DNA from: Oscillospiraceae bacterium | Lineage (GTDB): Bacteria; Bacillota; Clostridia; Oscillospirales; Ruminococcaceae | Assembly: GCA_017410745.1 (NCBI GenBank) | Contig: JAFPPJ010000012.1 | Location: 1 to 6,010 of the forward strand | Direction: 5' to 3' | DNA: 6,010 nt | Shown here: positions 1 to 5,947 of the stretch, piece after piece | Layout of the letters: each line of letters starts with the position of its first letter | Position numbering within the stretch: position 1 is the stretch's first letter | Program-made: the position numbers and the translations under genes | The notes under the pieces: model-generated | What the model was told of the DNA's origin: nothing | Seen by the model: the letters and a program-made list of their open reading frames with translations, nothing else | Database searches by the model: none

Positions 1-489
1 GCAGAGGCACAGCCGTCCACCGTAGCGCAGCAGCCTTGCGGATGCGGCGCATATATCATCTATGGTGCACATGGTCTCATGGCGAGCAGCCTTCTCCGCA
101 TCGGTGTCACTTATTATGCCTGCACCTGCCGCCTTGTAAGGTGGATTGCAGGTGACAAGATCGCATCGTCCCAGCGGGAGCGTGCTGTCTATCGCCTTTA
201 TGTCCGCAAGTACGGGATGCACATTTTCGAGGGATGAATCGCGCACGGTCTGCTCGAACTGGTCTATGGCCTGCGGCATTATATCCACGCCCCATACATC
301 AGCAGAGCCGTAACGGAGCTTTATCAGCACGGCGATTATGCCGCAGCCCGTGCCAAGATCGACGACCGTATCCTTGCGGCGAGCCTTGGCGAAGTCCGCA
401 AGCAGGAACGCATCCGTGCCGAAGGTGTGCTCCTTTGATGTGTATATCCGGCAGTCGGTGCTGAGTGTTTCATATGTATATCCGGACAG
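1..489 (-). CDS. TrmN6/YfiC-like N6-adenine methyltransferase, 3' end off window
   Basis: Partial gene of 163 codons, open to the window edge; the family is usually about 245-250 residues, so roughly the last third is missing. The translation shows a class I SAM-dependent methyltransferase: the N-terminal family signature FGTDAFLLADF (residues 23-33), motif I DLGTGCG (44-50) for SAM binding, the acidic residue D69 in GVD expected to hold the SAM ribose, and the catalytic NPPY (115-118) typical of N6-adenine methylation. Relatives modify A37 of tRNA1(Val) (E. coli TrmN6/YfiC, Bacillus YabB). The protein is soluble, with no signal or membrane segment. No ATG, GTG or TTG lies in frame at the 5' end. 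An in-frame TGA is at 496-498 and the first in-frame ATG is codon 71, inside the SAM fold. I chose CTG at 487-489 because AGGAAAGGA lies 10 nt upstream and the product then begins SGYTYETL, as expected for the family. The gene lies 20 nt after the lipoprotein stop and is probably co-transcribed. Family is secure; exact tRNA substrate is inferred. Confidence 0.88.
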   Translation of the reverse strand, partial: MSGYTYETLSTDCRIYTSKEHTFGTDAFLLADFAKARRKDTVVDLGTGCGIIAVLIKLRYGSADVWGVDIMPQAIDQFEQTVRDSSLENVHPVLADIKAIDSTLPLGRCDLVTCNPPYKAAGAGIISDTDAEKAARHETMCTIDDICAASARLLRYGGRLCLC

Positions 490-499
490 GTCTGATCAT

Positions 500-508
500 T
501 CCTTTCCT
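500..508 (-). promoter_or_regulatory. Shine-Dalgarno site supporting a CTG start
   Basis: On the minus strand this reads AGGAAAGGA, a good ribosome-binding sequence. It lies just after the tandem stops TGA-TAG of the lipoprotein gene and 10 nt before the CTG proposed as the methyltransferase start. An ATG touches it directly (497-499), but that ATG opens a frame that closes after nine codons and has no spacing from the site, so it is a poor candidate. Confidence 0.55.
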
Positions 509-509
509 A

Positions 510-1910
510 TCATTCAACGTATGTGTTTCCCTGATTTGTCACTTCACCCGTGTGTGCGTCTATCTGCATGTATTCGCTCTTATCGGTATATATCATATAT
601 CCGAGATAAGGCTCTTCGTCCATGTCAGCAAATATATACAGCGTGGAGGATACTATCTTTTCGGGAGTGCGTGCGGCATTCCTGAGCGCTATATCAAAGA
701 GATCATCTTCCGTTACAGTGGGAGTGATATCTATACGGTCAAGCACTTCTGTGGGTATGAACAGGGATTCAAGTTCTATATTGCCGTCGTGCTTGTATAC
801 AGTCAGGTATACTGTGTGGTTGCATACAAGTATTCCCTTGTATATCTGGTCAAAATAATAACGGTCAAATCTTCTGTCTATGAGCGGACCTGAGAAAACA
901 AGATCGTCTGCAGGATCGTGTATGCCGGTGAGAGTGCGCAGTGCATACAGTGAATACAGCGCATCACGGGCATTTTCTATGGGCTTGTCATAGTAGCGGG
1001 AGCTCAGCGACTCAAGATAACCGTAGTCATTCGTGCCCATGCTTATTTCATAGGTCATATATCCCATGTAGTCATCGCCGCTGATATCATCCGGGAAGAA
1101 CTCGGAATTCATCATCATGATGTCGTCCTTGTCAAGATCGGCTATGCTCTCCGCCTTTTCACGGTCGATTACTATAGCATCGGGCGTAATCGGATCCATG
1201 CCGTTGTGGACCTCATATGCATCGGGGAAGCCGTCCTCATCGCTGTCACCGTTGTATGGATTCGTTCCGTTAAGGTATTCTTCTATATTATTGAGCCCGT
1301 CCTGTTCGATGTCGGTCTCACCGTCACTTTTCTCCGAGCCCTGCGAGCATTTCTTAACAGGATCGGTGGATAATGTGTAGTATTCAAATCCGTCGGGAAG
1401 GCCGTCACCGTCTGTATCGGGAAGCAGTCGGTCTGTACCGATATCTATCTCATCAATATCGCACAGCCCGTCGCCGTCAGTGTCGCGTTTCTTTTCGCTG
1501 TCGTCAAGGGAAAGACCGCCTTTATCTGTGCGGTGCATATGGACATATGCTTGTCCGTCGGCTTCACCGCCATTTATCCTTTCCACGCGGAATACCATAT
1601 TATCTCTGATATCGTTGAACGGACAGGTGAAAGTGTTTTGCTGCACTTCACCGAGAGTGGTATTATTGCTCATATCATATATACGGTAGCTGTCGGCTGT
1701 CTTCTCGTCCTTCCATTTAAAGTCAAGTTCGGAAGATTTGCGGGAATAGTGCGCCCATGCAAAGAGATCATCATCGGCGTCAGCCTCTGATGCCGATTCC
1801 GTGACAGGTATTGATTCAGATGTGTACGAATCTGTGCTGTCCGCAGGGGATAGAGCGGGAGAGGCACATCCTGCAAGCAGGACGAAAAGAAATGCTGTGA
1901 GCCTTTTCAT
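510..1910 (-). CDS. Lipoprotein with TSP3-type calcium loops and FTP/PepSY-like C-terminus
   Basis: The protein has 466 residues. The start ATG at 1908-1910 follows AGGAG with 5-nt spacing; an upstream in-frame ATG (1952) lacks such a site and would bury the signal. Residues 1-15 are a lipoprotein signal (Lys/Arg, hydrophobic core, lipobox L-A-G-C15), so the mature protein should be lipid-anchored outside the membrane. A Ser/Thr/Asp-rich linker (16-47) leads to an Fn3-like beta segment (about 50-128). Then come Asp-rich TSP3/EF-like loops: DTDGDGLCD (143-151), DTDGDGLPD (165-173), a degenerate one near 198-208 and DSDEDGFPD (222-230), expected to bind Ca2+. Residues 313-395, with the core FDQIYKGILVCNHTVYL, resemble the FTP propeptide fold. 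Residues 400-460 (YLGYMIYT, then DAHTGEV) resemble PepSY. No HExxH zinc-peptidase motif is present, so it is not itself a thermolysin-type protease. A role in inhibiting or chaperoning an extracellular protease is inferred only. It is divergent from the thioesterase gene and upstream of the methyltransferase gene. Confidence 0.85.
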   Translation of the reverse strand: MKRLTAFLFVLLAGCASPALSPADSTDSYTSESIPVTESASEADADDDLFAWAHYSRKSSELDFKWKDEKTADSYRIYDMSNNTTLGEVQQNTFTCPFNDIRDNMVFRVERINGGEADGQAYVHMHRTDKGGLSLDDSEKKRDTDGDGLCDIDEIDIGTDRLLPDTDGDGLPDGFEYYTLSTDPVKKCSQGSEKSDGETDIEQDGLNNIEEYLNGTNPYNGDSDEDGFPDAYEVHNGMDPITPDAIVIDREKAESIADLDKDDIMMMNSEFFPDDISGDDYMGYMTYEISMGTNDYGYLESLSSRYYDKPIENARDALYSLYALRTLTGIHDPADDLVFSGPLIDRRFDRYYFDQIYKGILVCNHTVYLTVYKHDGNIELESLFIPTEVLDRIDITPTVTEDDLFDIALRNAARTPEKIVSSTLYIFADMDEEPYLGYMIYTDKSEYMQIDAHTGEVTNQGNTYVE

Positions 1911-1942
1911 AAAGTCTCCTTCAGGTTTTTGATATGAGATAT

Positions 1943-1963
1943 GATAAAACACTTGATTTTATC
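1943..1963. repeat. 7-bp inverted repeat, possible operator
   Basis: GATAAAA (1943-1949) and TTTTATC (1957-1963) are perfect inverted arms separated by 7 nt. The right arm covers part of the thioesterase -35 region, and the repeat lies inside the candidate lipoprotein promoter. The geometry suits a small dimeric regulator, but A/T-rich arms of this length can occur by chance. Confidence 0.3.
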
Positions 1964-1981
1964 CGTGAGAAGTGATATACT
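1953..1981 (+). promoter_or_regulatory. Sigma-A-type promoter of the thioesterase gene
   Basis: The -35 TTGATT (1953-1958), a 17-bp spacer and the -10 TATACT (1976-1981) fit a housekeeping promoter. TG at 1973-1974 makes an extended -10. Transcription would start near 1988, giving a leader of roughly 38 nt before the ATG at 2026. Confidence 0.6.
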
Positions 1982-2025
1982 GATAAACGCAGTTATTAAG
2001 ACTTTAAAGCGACACGGAGGTATAT

Positions 2026-2427
2026 ATGAAGACGATAGAAGAAGTGCGCGAAATGTTCTCACACGACAGATATGCCGCGATGTGCGGTGCATATATCGAG
2101 GAGGCAGGGGAGAAATATTCAAGGATATCATGTGAGCTCGGCGATCAGCACCGGAATGCGGTAGGCGGCGTAATGGGAGCGGTATACTTTACCCTTGCGG
2201 ATTTTGCCTTTGCCGTAGCAACGAATGCATTTATCGAAAAGCCCGATGTGGTATCCGTGAGCTCGAACATATCCTTCCTCAACTACTGCAAGGGAACGAA
2301 GCTGTTCGCTGAAGCGGTATGCATAAAGGACGGCAGGACTACAGTGTACTATGAGGTCACCGTTACCGACGATACCGGCAAGAAGATAGCCCTTGTGACG
2401 ATCATGGGATGCCATTCCGGCAGATGA
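2026..2427 (+). CDS. PaaI-type hotdog-fold acyl-CoA thioesterase
   Basis: The protein has 133 residues, the normal size for a single hotdog domain. The ATG follows GGAGG (2016-2020) by 5 nt. The diagnostic stretch is residues 42-59: H42, R43, N44, then AVGGVMGAVYFTLAD59. This matches the PaaI/YbgC-like pattern N-x-x-G-x-x-x-G-x-x-x-x-L-x-D, in which the Asn positions the thioester carbonyl or water and the Asp (D59) on the central helix is catalytic. In family members the helix is wrapped by an antiparallel sheet; here residues 76-131 supply the remaining strands (VSVSSNISFLNY, TVYYEVTVTD, IALVTIMG). The His of the usual HGG is replaced (M50-G51-A52). Hydrolysis of a small acyl- or aryl-CoA in the cytosol is the family role; the substrate cannot be named. 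Its own promoter and terminator make it a single-gene transcript, divergent from the lipoprotein and convergent with the membrane-protein unit. Confidence 0.87.
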   Translation: MKTIEEVREMFSHDRYAAMCGAYIEEAGEKYSRISCELGDQHRNAVGGVMGAVYFTLADFAFAVATNAFIEKPDVVSVSSNISFLNYCKGTKLFAEAVCIKDGRTTVYYEVTVTDDTGKKIALVTIMGCHSGR

Positions 2428-2431
2428 AAGC

Positions 2432-2470
2432 AGATGCCTTTTGAGCCCGCTCAAAAGGCATCTATTTTTT
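2432..2470 (+). terminator. Strong rho-independent terminator of the thioesterase gene
   Basis: A perfect 15-bp stem (2432-2446 with 2449-2463) closes a very short CC loop and is followed by A and six T (2465-2470). It starts 4 nt after the thioesterase stop. The right arm contains the stop codon (TAG, 2462-2464) of the convergent membrane-protein gene. Read on the minus strand the stem is not followed by a T-run, so termination of that transcript should be weaker. Confidence 0.9.
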
Positions 2471-2998
2471 GTACATCAGTATAGACTTTACATCTATGTC
2501 ACGGTATACCAGCTCATATGTCACGATGATCGTGGCAGGTGCGGCAAGTACCAGAAGCAGCAGACCGAACAGTCCTGCTGTTGACAGATGGTCTATCGTG
2601 CGCTCGCTTGTGAAAAGATCCACCCATGCGATGCACTGTATGTTCGACAGGATATAGATATTGAATATGTCACGGATGACACGAGCCTTTGAAAGTGCGA
2701 GCATGATCCATAGGATATACTGCGGCAGGGGAGCGGTCAGTGCCATCTTCACGGCCATAAGTCTGTCGGGCGGGGCTTTGTGGAATTTCACGGCATTGCG
2801 GTCGGCAGATGCGCATTTGTGCGCAAAGTTGAAGTAAAGCCCGTTCACTATGAGCACTGCGGATACCGCCGTGAACATCATGATCAGCATGGAGCGCTTC
2901 ATGGGCATCAGCATACACGCGGTGAACAGGAAGCATATAACCTCGCCTGCGAGCCACCACAGCCAGCCCTTCACCGTGCGTTTTATCATACTTTCCAT
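2462..2998 (-). CDS. Multi-pass membrane protein of unknown function
   Basis: The protein has 178 residues and I do not recognise a family. GAGGA lies about 7 nt before the ATG at 2996-2998 and overlaps the stop of the preceding gene; a second ATG three codons in (2987-2989) is possible. The N-terminus is basic (MIKRTVK), followed by hydrophobic segments at about 12-31, 37-57, 81-101 and 141-162. A further amphipathic or weakly hydrophobic stretch at 107-126 (IFNIYILSNIQCIAWVDLF) leaves the topology at four or five passes. A basic, proline-containing loop (61-80) and the basic N-terminus suggest N-in by the positive-inside rule. No transporter, protease or kinase motif is visible. It lies 9 nt after the 150-residue gene and so is almost certainly translated from the same mRNA. 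Its product could be the membrane partner of that soluble protein and the coiled-coil protein, which is inferred from gene order only. Confidence 0.8.
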   Translation of the reverse strand: MESMIKRTVKGWLWWLAGEVICFLFTACMLMPMKRSMLIMMFTAVSAVLIVNGLYFNFAHKCASADRNAVKFHKAPPDRLMAVKMALTAPLPQYILWIMLALSKARVIRDIFNIYILSNIQCIAWVDLFTSERTIDHLSTAGLFGLLLLVLAAPATIIVTYELVYRDIDVKSILMYKK

Positions 2999-3007
2999 TT
3001 ACTATCC

Positions 3008-3460
3008 TCAGTGATTGTTGATGTGCTCAAGTGATTTCTGCAGGGCAGAGGAGAATGTGGGCACATTTATAACATGCATGCCCTTTCTGGCAAAATATGC
3101 ATTGACCAGGAAATGAGTGTTGAAGAATTCTTCTGCCATAGATTCGGAGAATTCAAATATATTTCCGCGGTTGCTCACAACTGCGTACATATTTGAGCCA
3201 ACGGGCGATACATAGCTCTTGATCACATAGAACGCACTGTCGGTCTTCCCCTGTTCATAGGATATGGTCTGCAGGGAGCGGCGGCTGTCGGTGATCTTTA
3301 TAACGCTGTTCTCAAGCTTTGCGTTGTTTATATGTTTAGATACTACGAGCGGCATCAGCTCGGCATTTGTGTACCGTGTCACTTTTTTGCTGTCGGTGTC
3401 GTATATTGTGAAGACAAGGGAACCGTCCTCACACGCTTCCCTGCATATAAGCACAAGCAT
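3008..3460 (-). CDS. Small soluble protein of unknown function, 150 residues
   Basis: I do not recognise this protein. The ATG at 3458-3460 follows AGGAG (3466-3470) by 5 nt. A longer frame opens at 3517, but its extra codons run through the terminator hairpin of the preceding gene and are unlikely to be translated. There is no signal peptide or membrane segment. The sequence looks alpha/beta: short beta strands near the N-terminus (LVFTIYDTD, VTRYTNAELMPLVV) and in the middle (AFYVIKSYVSP, MYAVVSNRGNIFEF), then a helical, aromatic-rich C-terminal part (AEEFFNTHFLVNAYFARKG) and a final helix. It lies between the coiled-coil gene and the membrane-protein gene on the same strand, 53 nt after the first and 9 nt before the second. 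No promoter is visible in the 53-nt gap, so expression probably depends on read-through. Confidence 0.8.
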   Translation of the reverse strand: MLVLICREACEDGSLVFTIYDTDSKKVTRYTNAELMPLVVSKHINNAKLENSVIKITDSRRSLQTISYEQGKTDSAFYVIKSYVSPVGSNMYAVVSNRGNIFEFSESMAEEFFNTHFLVNAYFARKGMHVINVPTFSSALQKSLEHINNH

Positions 3461-3476
3461 ATGAACTCCTTTTCTC

Positions 3477-3507
3477 AAAAAGAAGGGAACGGGCATCCGT
3501 TCCCTTC
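3477..3507 (-). terminator. Rho-independent terminator after the coiled-coil gene
   Basis: On the minus strand an 11-bp perfect stem (3497-3507 with 3482-3492) and a 4-nt loop are followed by five T (3481-3477). It begins 6 nt after the coiled-coil stop codon and ends only 6 nt before the Shine-Dalgarno site of the next gene on the same strand. The U-run is short, which suits partial termination inside an operon. Confidence 0.82.
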
Positions 3508-3513
3508 CATAGA

Positions 3514-5841
3514 TCATACCTTAACGAGTGAAGGCTGGATCACCTTGCCGTTCTTGAGGTTCTTGTAGCCCATGAGAACGACTTCCTTGATGGGGCCTTC
3601 CTGAGCGTCCTTCTTCTTTGCAAAGAAGGCAGCCTTTCTTTCTTCTCTCGACATTATCTTGGAGTGCTGCTCCTCATCGAATGTATCGCCGGGCTTTGTC
3701 TCAAGCAGCGCATACAGCGGTGTGGAATGCGAGCTGTTGTGGAAATCCAGGAAGTATTTGAAGATATAGTTGAGGGTGGTGATATCCGAGAAATCCTCGT
3801 TTATTATCTTCTGCTGTGCGAAATCCCACAGTGCCTGTATATGACCCCACTGTGCGCCCGATGAAAGGAAGCTGCGGACTGTGAGGTTCTGCGGGAATAC
3901 ATCCTGCAGGCCTTCCTTTGTGGCAGGTGTGAGGTTCTTGTACTTTTCAAATACGGAGGTAAGGTTGCCGAATGTGGAGTTGTATGCCTCTATATCCGTA
4001 TTGAGCTGCTCTATCAGCTGATCCTTCTCGTTTATCGCAGTCTCCTGATCGTTTACCTTGAGAGAGAGCTCCTCTGCATGGTTCTTGAGGCTCTCGGCGT
4101 ACTTGCCTATCTCAAGCACCTGCTGATCCTTGGTAGCGATGGTCTCCTCGTACTGCGAGATCTGGCCGGAAAGCTGATTTACCTGTTCGGAGAGCGGGTC
4201 TACCTGAGCGCGAAGATCGGATATCTCCTGTTCCTTCTCGGCAACGGTGGTGCGGGCGTTCTCTACTGCCTCTGCATATGCGTTGGCTGTAGCTGCATAC
4301 TCATTGATCTTCTCACGGAGAACGAGCATACCCTGGAGCTGACGGCGCATTTCTTCCATAGTGCTGTCCTTCTCCTCGGATGCTGCCTTCTCGCTCTTGA
4401 GCTGCTCTGAGAGCTCGTCTGCACGCTTGCCGTTGGCATCGGCAGTCTCCTTGAACTTCGAGAGCTCCTCGCCGAGAGTCTTCACCTTGTTCTCAAGACC
4501 GTTGATCTGAGCGGTGTTCTCTGCATTGCGGGCGGTCTCCTCAGCCTTGTATTTCTCAAGATCTTCCTTGGCTTCATTTGCCTTGTCAAGGTTATCCTTG
4601 GACTCGGTCCTGAACTTCTCTGCTTCTGCTGTCATATCGGACAGCTTACTTTCAAGCTCGGAAACAGTCTTTTCAAGCTCACTGAGCTTTTCACCGGATT
4701 CCTTCTTGGCATCCTCGACAGCCTGTTCCTTCTCGGATACAGCCTTTTCTGTCTCAGCCTTTGCCTCCTCGAGAGCCTTTTCGGATTCTTCCTTAGCTTC
4801 CTCGAGCTTCTTCTCAGCTTCTGCCTTAGCATCTTCAAGAGCCTTCTCGGCTTCTTCTATCTTCTTGTCGGACTCAACCTTTGCTTCTTCAAGAGCCTTA
4901 TCCTTTTCGGAAGCAGTCTTCTCGATCTCAGCCTTCAGCTCGTCGATCTCCTTGTCCTTCTCAGCCTTTGCCTCGGCTACGAAGCGCTCTGTGTCTGCCT
5001 TTGCATCTTCAAGAGCCTTTTCCTTCTCTGCCTTGATATCATCTATAGACTTCTGAGCTTCCTCAAGCTTCTTTTCAAGCTCTTCACGGTCGCTCTCGGA
5101 CTTCTCGTATTTCTTGTCCATTGCATCTGCGGCATCGTTGCACTTAGCTATCTCTGCCTTTGCATCTTCAAGCTCTGCAGTAATGGAATTGATGCGCTCG
5201 TTGAGCCTGCCGATCTCGGAATTCTTCTCGGAATCGGAAGAATCGAGCTGCTTCTTCATATCCTCTGCGGAGGAGTTGAGCGTATCTATCTGAGCCTTGA
5301 GGGAATTTTCGGATGCGGACAGCTCGGATATCTTCTTGTCCTTCTCTTCGGCTTCCTCTTCCTTTGCCTTGAGTTCTGCCTTCAGCTTTTCGATCTCCTC
5401 GCTAAGCTCGGACTTTATCTTGTCGTTCTCTGCAGATATGGCAGCGAACTTCTCCTCGGATGCCTTCTCGCTCTCTGCGCCGGATTCCTCTGCGCTGCGC
5501 AGCCTTGCTTCGAGCTCCTCTATGCGGCCGGACTTCTCCGACAGCAGCTGCTCCTTCTCTTCAAGCAGCTTGTCCTTTTCTCCGATGATCCTGACCTTAT
5601 CCTCAATGGAAGCAGCGGCTTTCTCCTCGAGCTCGTTTCTTTCATCGAGAAGCTTATCGTAGTCTTCCTTAGCTTCAGCGGAGATCCTCGACAGATCATC
5701 TTCAAGAGATCTGATCTTATCTTCATATGCCTTCAGCTGTTCAGCAACGCTGTCTTCGCTGAGTGCTTTAAGTATCTCTGCCTTTGTTTCTTCATCATGC
5801 AGTGCTTCTATCAGCAGCGACTTAAACTCCACAAGCTCCAT
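3514..5841 (-). CDS. Giant coiled-coil protein with GrpE-like C-terminal domain
   Basis: The protein has 775 residues. The ATG at 5839-5841 follows GGTGAT at 8-nt scale spacing, downstream of a consensus promoter. It has no signal peptide or membrane segment, so it is probably cytosolic. A short helical N-terminus (1-30) leads into a coiled coil (about 31-615) extremely rich in Glu, Lys, Ala and Ser. The first proline is residue 549. Residues 275-394 form three 40-residue repeats built from 11- and 18-residue units. A more globular helical part follows (about 620-715) with the only tryptophans (QWGHIQALWDF). The last 60 residues match the GrpE head pattern: PGDTFDEEQHSKI (717-729), like GrpE G-E-x-F-D-P-x-x-H, then GPIKEVVLMGYK (749-760) and NGKVIQPSLVKV (764-775), like the GrpE beta-wing G-x-V-x-x-x-x-x-x-G-Y ... 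V-x-V. Ordinary GrpE is about 200 residues. There is no Walker A motif, so it is not a full SMC ATPase. A co-chaperone or tether for an Hsp70-type partner is inferred. Confidence 0.9.
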   Translation of the reverse strand: MELVEFKSLLIEALHDEETKAEILKALSEDSVAEQLKAYEDKIRSLEDDLSRISAEAKEDYDKLLDERNELEEKAAASIEDKVRIIGEKDKLLEEKEQLLSEKSGRIEELEARLRSAEESGAESEKASEEKFAAISAENDKIKSELSEEIEKLKAELKAKEEEAEEKDKKISELSASENSLKAQIDTLNSSAEDMKKQLDSSDSEKNSEIGRLNERINSITAELEDAKAEIAKCNDAADAMDKKYEKSESDREELEKKLEEAQKSIDDIKAEKEKALEDAKADTERFVAEAKAEKDKEIDELKAEIEKTASEKDKALEEAKVESDKKIEEAEKALEDAKAEAEKKLEEAKEESEKALEEAKAETEKAVSEKEQAVEDAKKESGEKLSELEKTVSELESKLSDMTAEAEKFRTESKDNLDKANEAKEDLEKYKAEETARNAENTAQINGLENKVKTLGEELSKFKETADANGKRADELSEQLKSEKAASEEKDSTMEEMRRQLQGMLVLREKINEYAATANAYAEAVENARTTVAEKEQEISDLRAQVDPLSEQVNQLSGQISQYEETIATKDQQVLEIGKYAESLKNHAEELSLKVNDQETAINEKDQLIEQLNTDIEAYNSTFGNLTSVFEKYKNLTPATKEGLQDVFPQNLTVRSFLSSGAQWGHIQALWDFAQQKIINEDFSDITTLNYIFKYFLDFHNSSHSTPLYALLETKPGDTFDEEQHSKIMSREERKAAFFAKKKDAQEGPIKEVVLMGYKNLKNGKVIQPSLVKV
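4660..5019 (-). repeat. Three 120-bp (40-residue) imperfect tandem repeats in the coiled coil
   Basis: The anchor word encoding KALE(D/E)A recurs at 5001-5019, 4881-4899 and 4761-4779, exactly 120 bp apart, with near-identical bases on the plus strand (TTGCxTCxTCxAGAGCCTT). Copies cover residues 275-314, 315-354 and 355-394. Each divides into 11+11+18 or 11+18+11 residues, i.e. hendecad-type rather than pure heptad spacing. An extra partial match is at 4831-4849. The third copy is the most diverged. Confidence 0.75.
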
Positions 5842-5881
5842 TGTTCGATCACCATTCCCAACTCTAAACTAAAATAAAGGT

Positions 5882-5905
5882 AAAAAATGAGGAATCCCCC
5901 TCATT
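5882..5905 (-). promoter_or_regulatory. Terminator-like hairpin in the coiled-coil gene leader
   Basis: Read on the minus strand, AATGAGG (5905-5899), a 6-nt loop GGGATT and CCTCATT (5892-5886) form a 7-bp stem that runs into six T (5887-5882). It starts only about 6-7 nt after the predicted transcription start and ends about 40 nt before the ATG. It could be an attenuator releasing a ~30-nt RNA or a 5'-end stabilising hairpin. A possible alternative pairing is ATTCC in the hairpin with GGAAT just before the ribosome-binding site. Confidence 0.5.
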
Positions 5906-5918
5906 ACGCATCATAAGT

Positions 5919-5947
5919 ATTATAACACATTTTAATATTCTTGTCAA
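5919..5947 (-). promoter_or_regulatory. Perfect-consensus sigma-A promoter of the coiled-coil unit
   Basis: On the minus strand the -35 is TTGACA (5947-5942) and the -10 is TATAAT (5924-5919), both 6 of 6, with the ideal 17-bp spacer. An A-run (about 5951-5957) directly upstream of the -35 resembles an UP element. The start of transcription should be near 5912, giving a leader of about 70 nt. This is the strongest promoter in the window. Confidence 0.92.

Larger units (their letters stand above)
1941..1986 (-). promoter_or_regulatory. Possible promoter region of the lipoprotein gene (unresolved)
   Basis: Two weak minus-strand candidates exist. One has -35 TTATCA (1981-1986) and -10 GATAAA (1958-1963) with a 17-bp spacer, each hexamer matching consensus at 4 of 6 positions. 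The other has -10 TATCAT (1941-1946, 5 of 6) with a poor -35 CTCACG (1964-1969). Either would overlap the divergent thioesterase promoter. I cannot choose between them from sequence. Confidence 0.28.

Noticed and set aside
234..893. Plus-strand open frames opposite the methyltransferase and the end of the lipoprotein gene
   Set aside because: They lie antisense to well-supported genes, lack ribosome sites and have no recognisable protein features.
510..1910. Dockerin module of a cellulosome protein
   Set aside because: The Asp-rich loops are of TSP3 type, spaced irregularly, and lack the paired ~22-residue dockerin duplication with its helix pattern.
1911..1952. Upstream ATG (1952) for the lipoprotein gene
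   Set aside because: It would put 14 residues before the signal peptide and lacks a ribosome site; the ATG at 1910 has AGGAG at good spacing.
3461..3517. N-terminal extension of the 150-residue protein to an ATG at 3517
   Set aside because: The extra codons run through the terminator hairpin and U-run of the previous gene, and the internal ATG has a clear AGGAG at 5 nt.
4660..5019. CRISPR-like array because of regular spacing
   Set aside because: The repeats are in-frame, imperfect and coding, with no unique spacers; they reflect protein periodicity.
4514..5056. Long Ser/Ala/Phe-rich open frame on the plus strand opposite the coiled coil (also 5297-5662)
   Set aside because: It is the mirror image of Glu/Lys/Ala codon repeats on the minus strand, has no ribosome site and no protein-like domain pattern.
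3514..5841. SMC/Rad50-type chromosome-structure ATPase
   Set aside because: The coiled coil is similar in composition, but there is no Walker A at the N-terminus and no signature or Walker B motif at the C-terminus.
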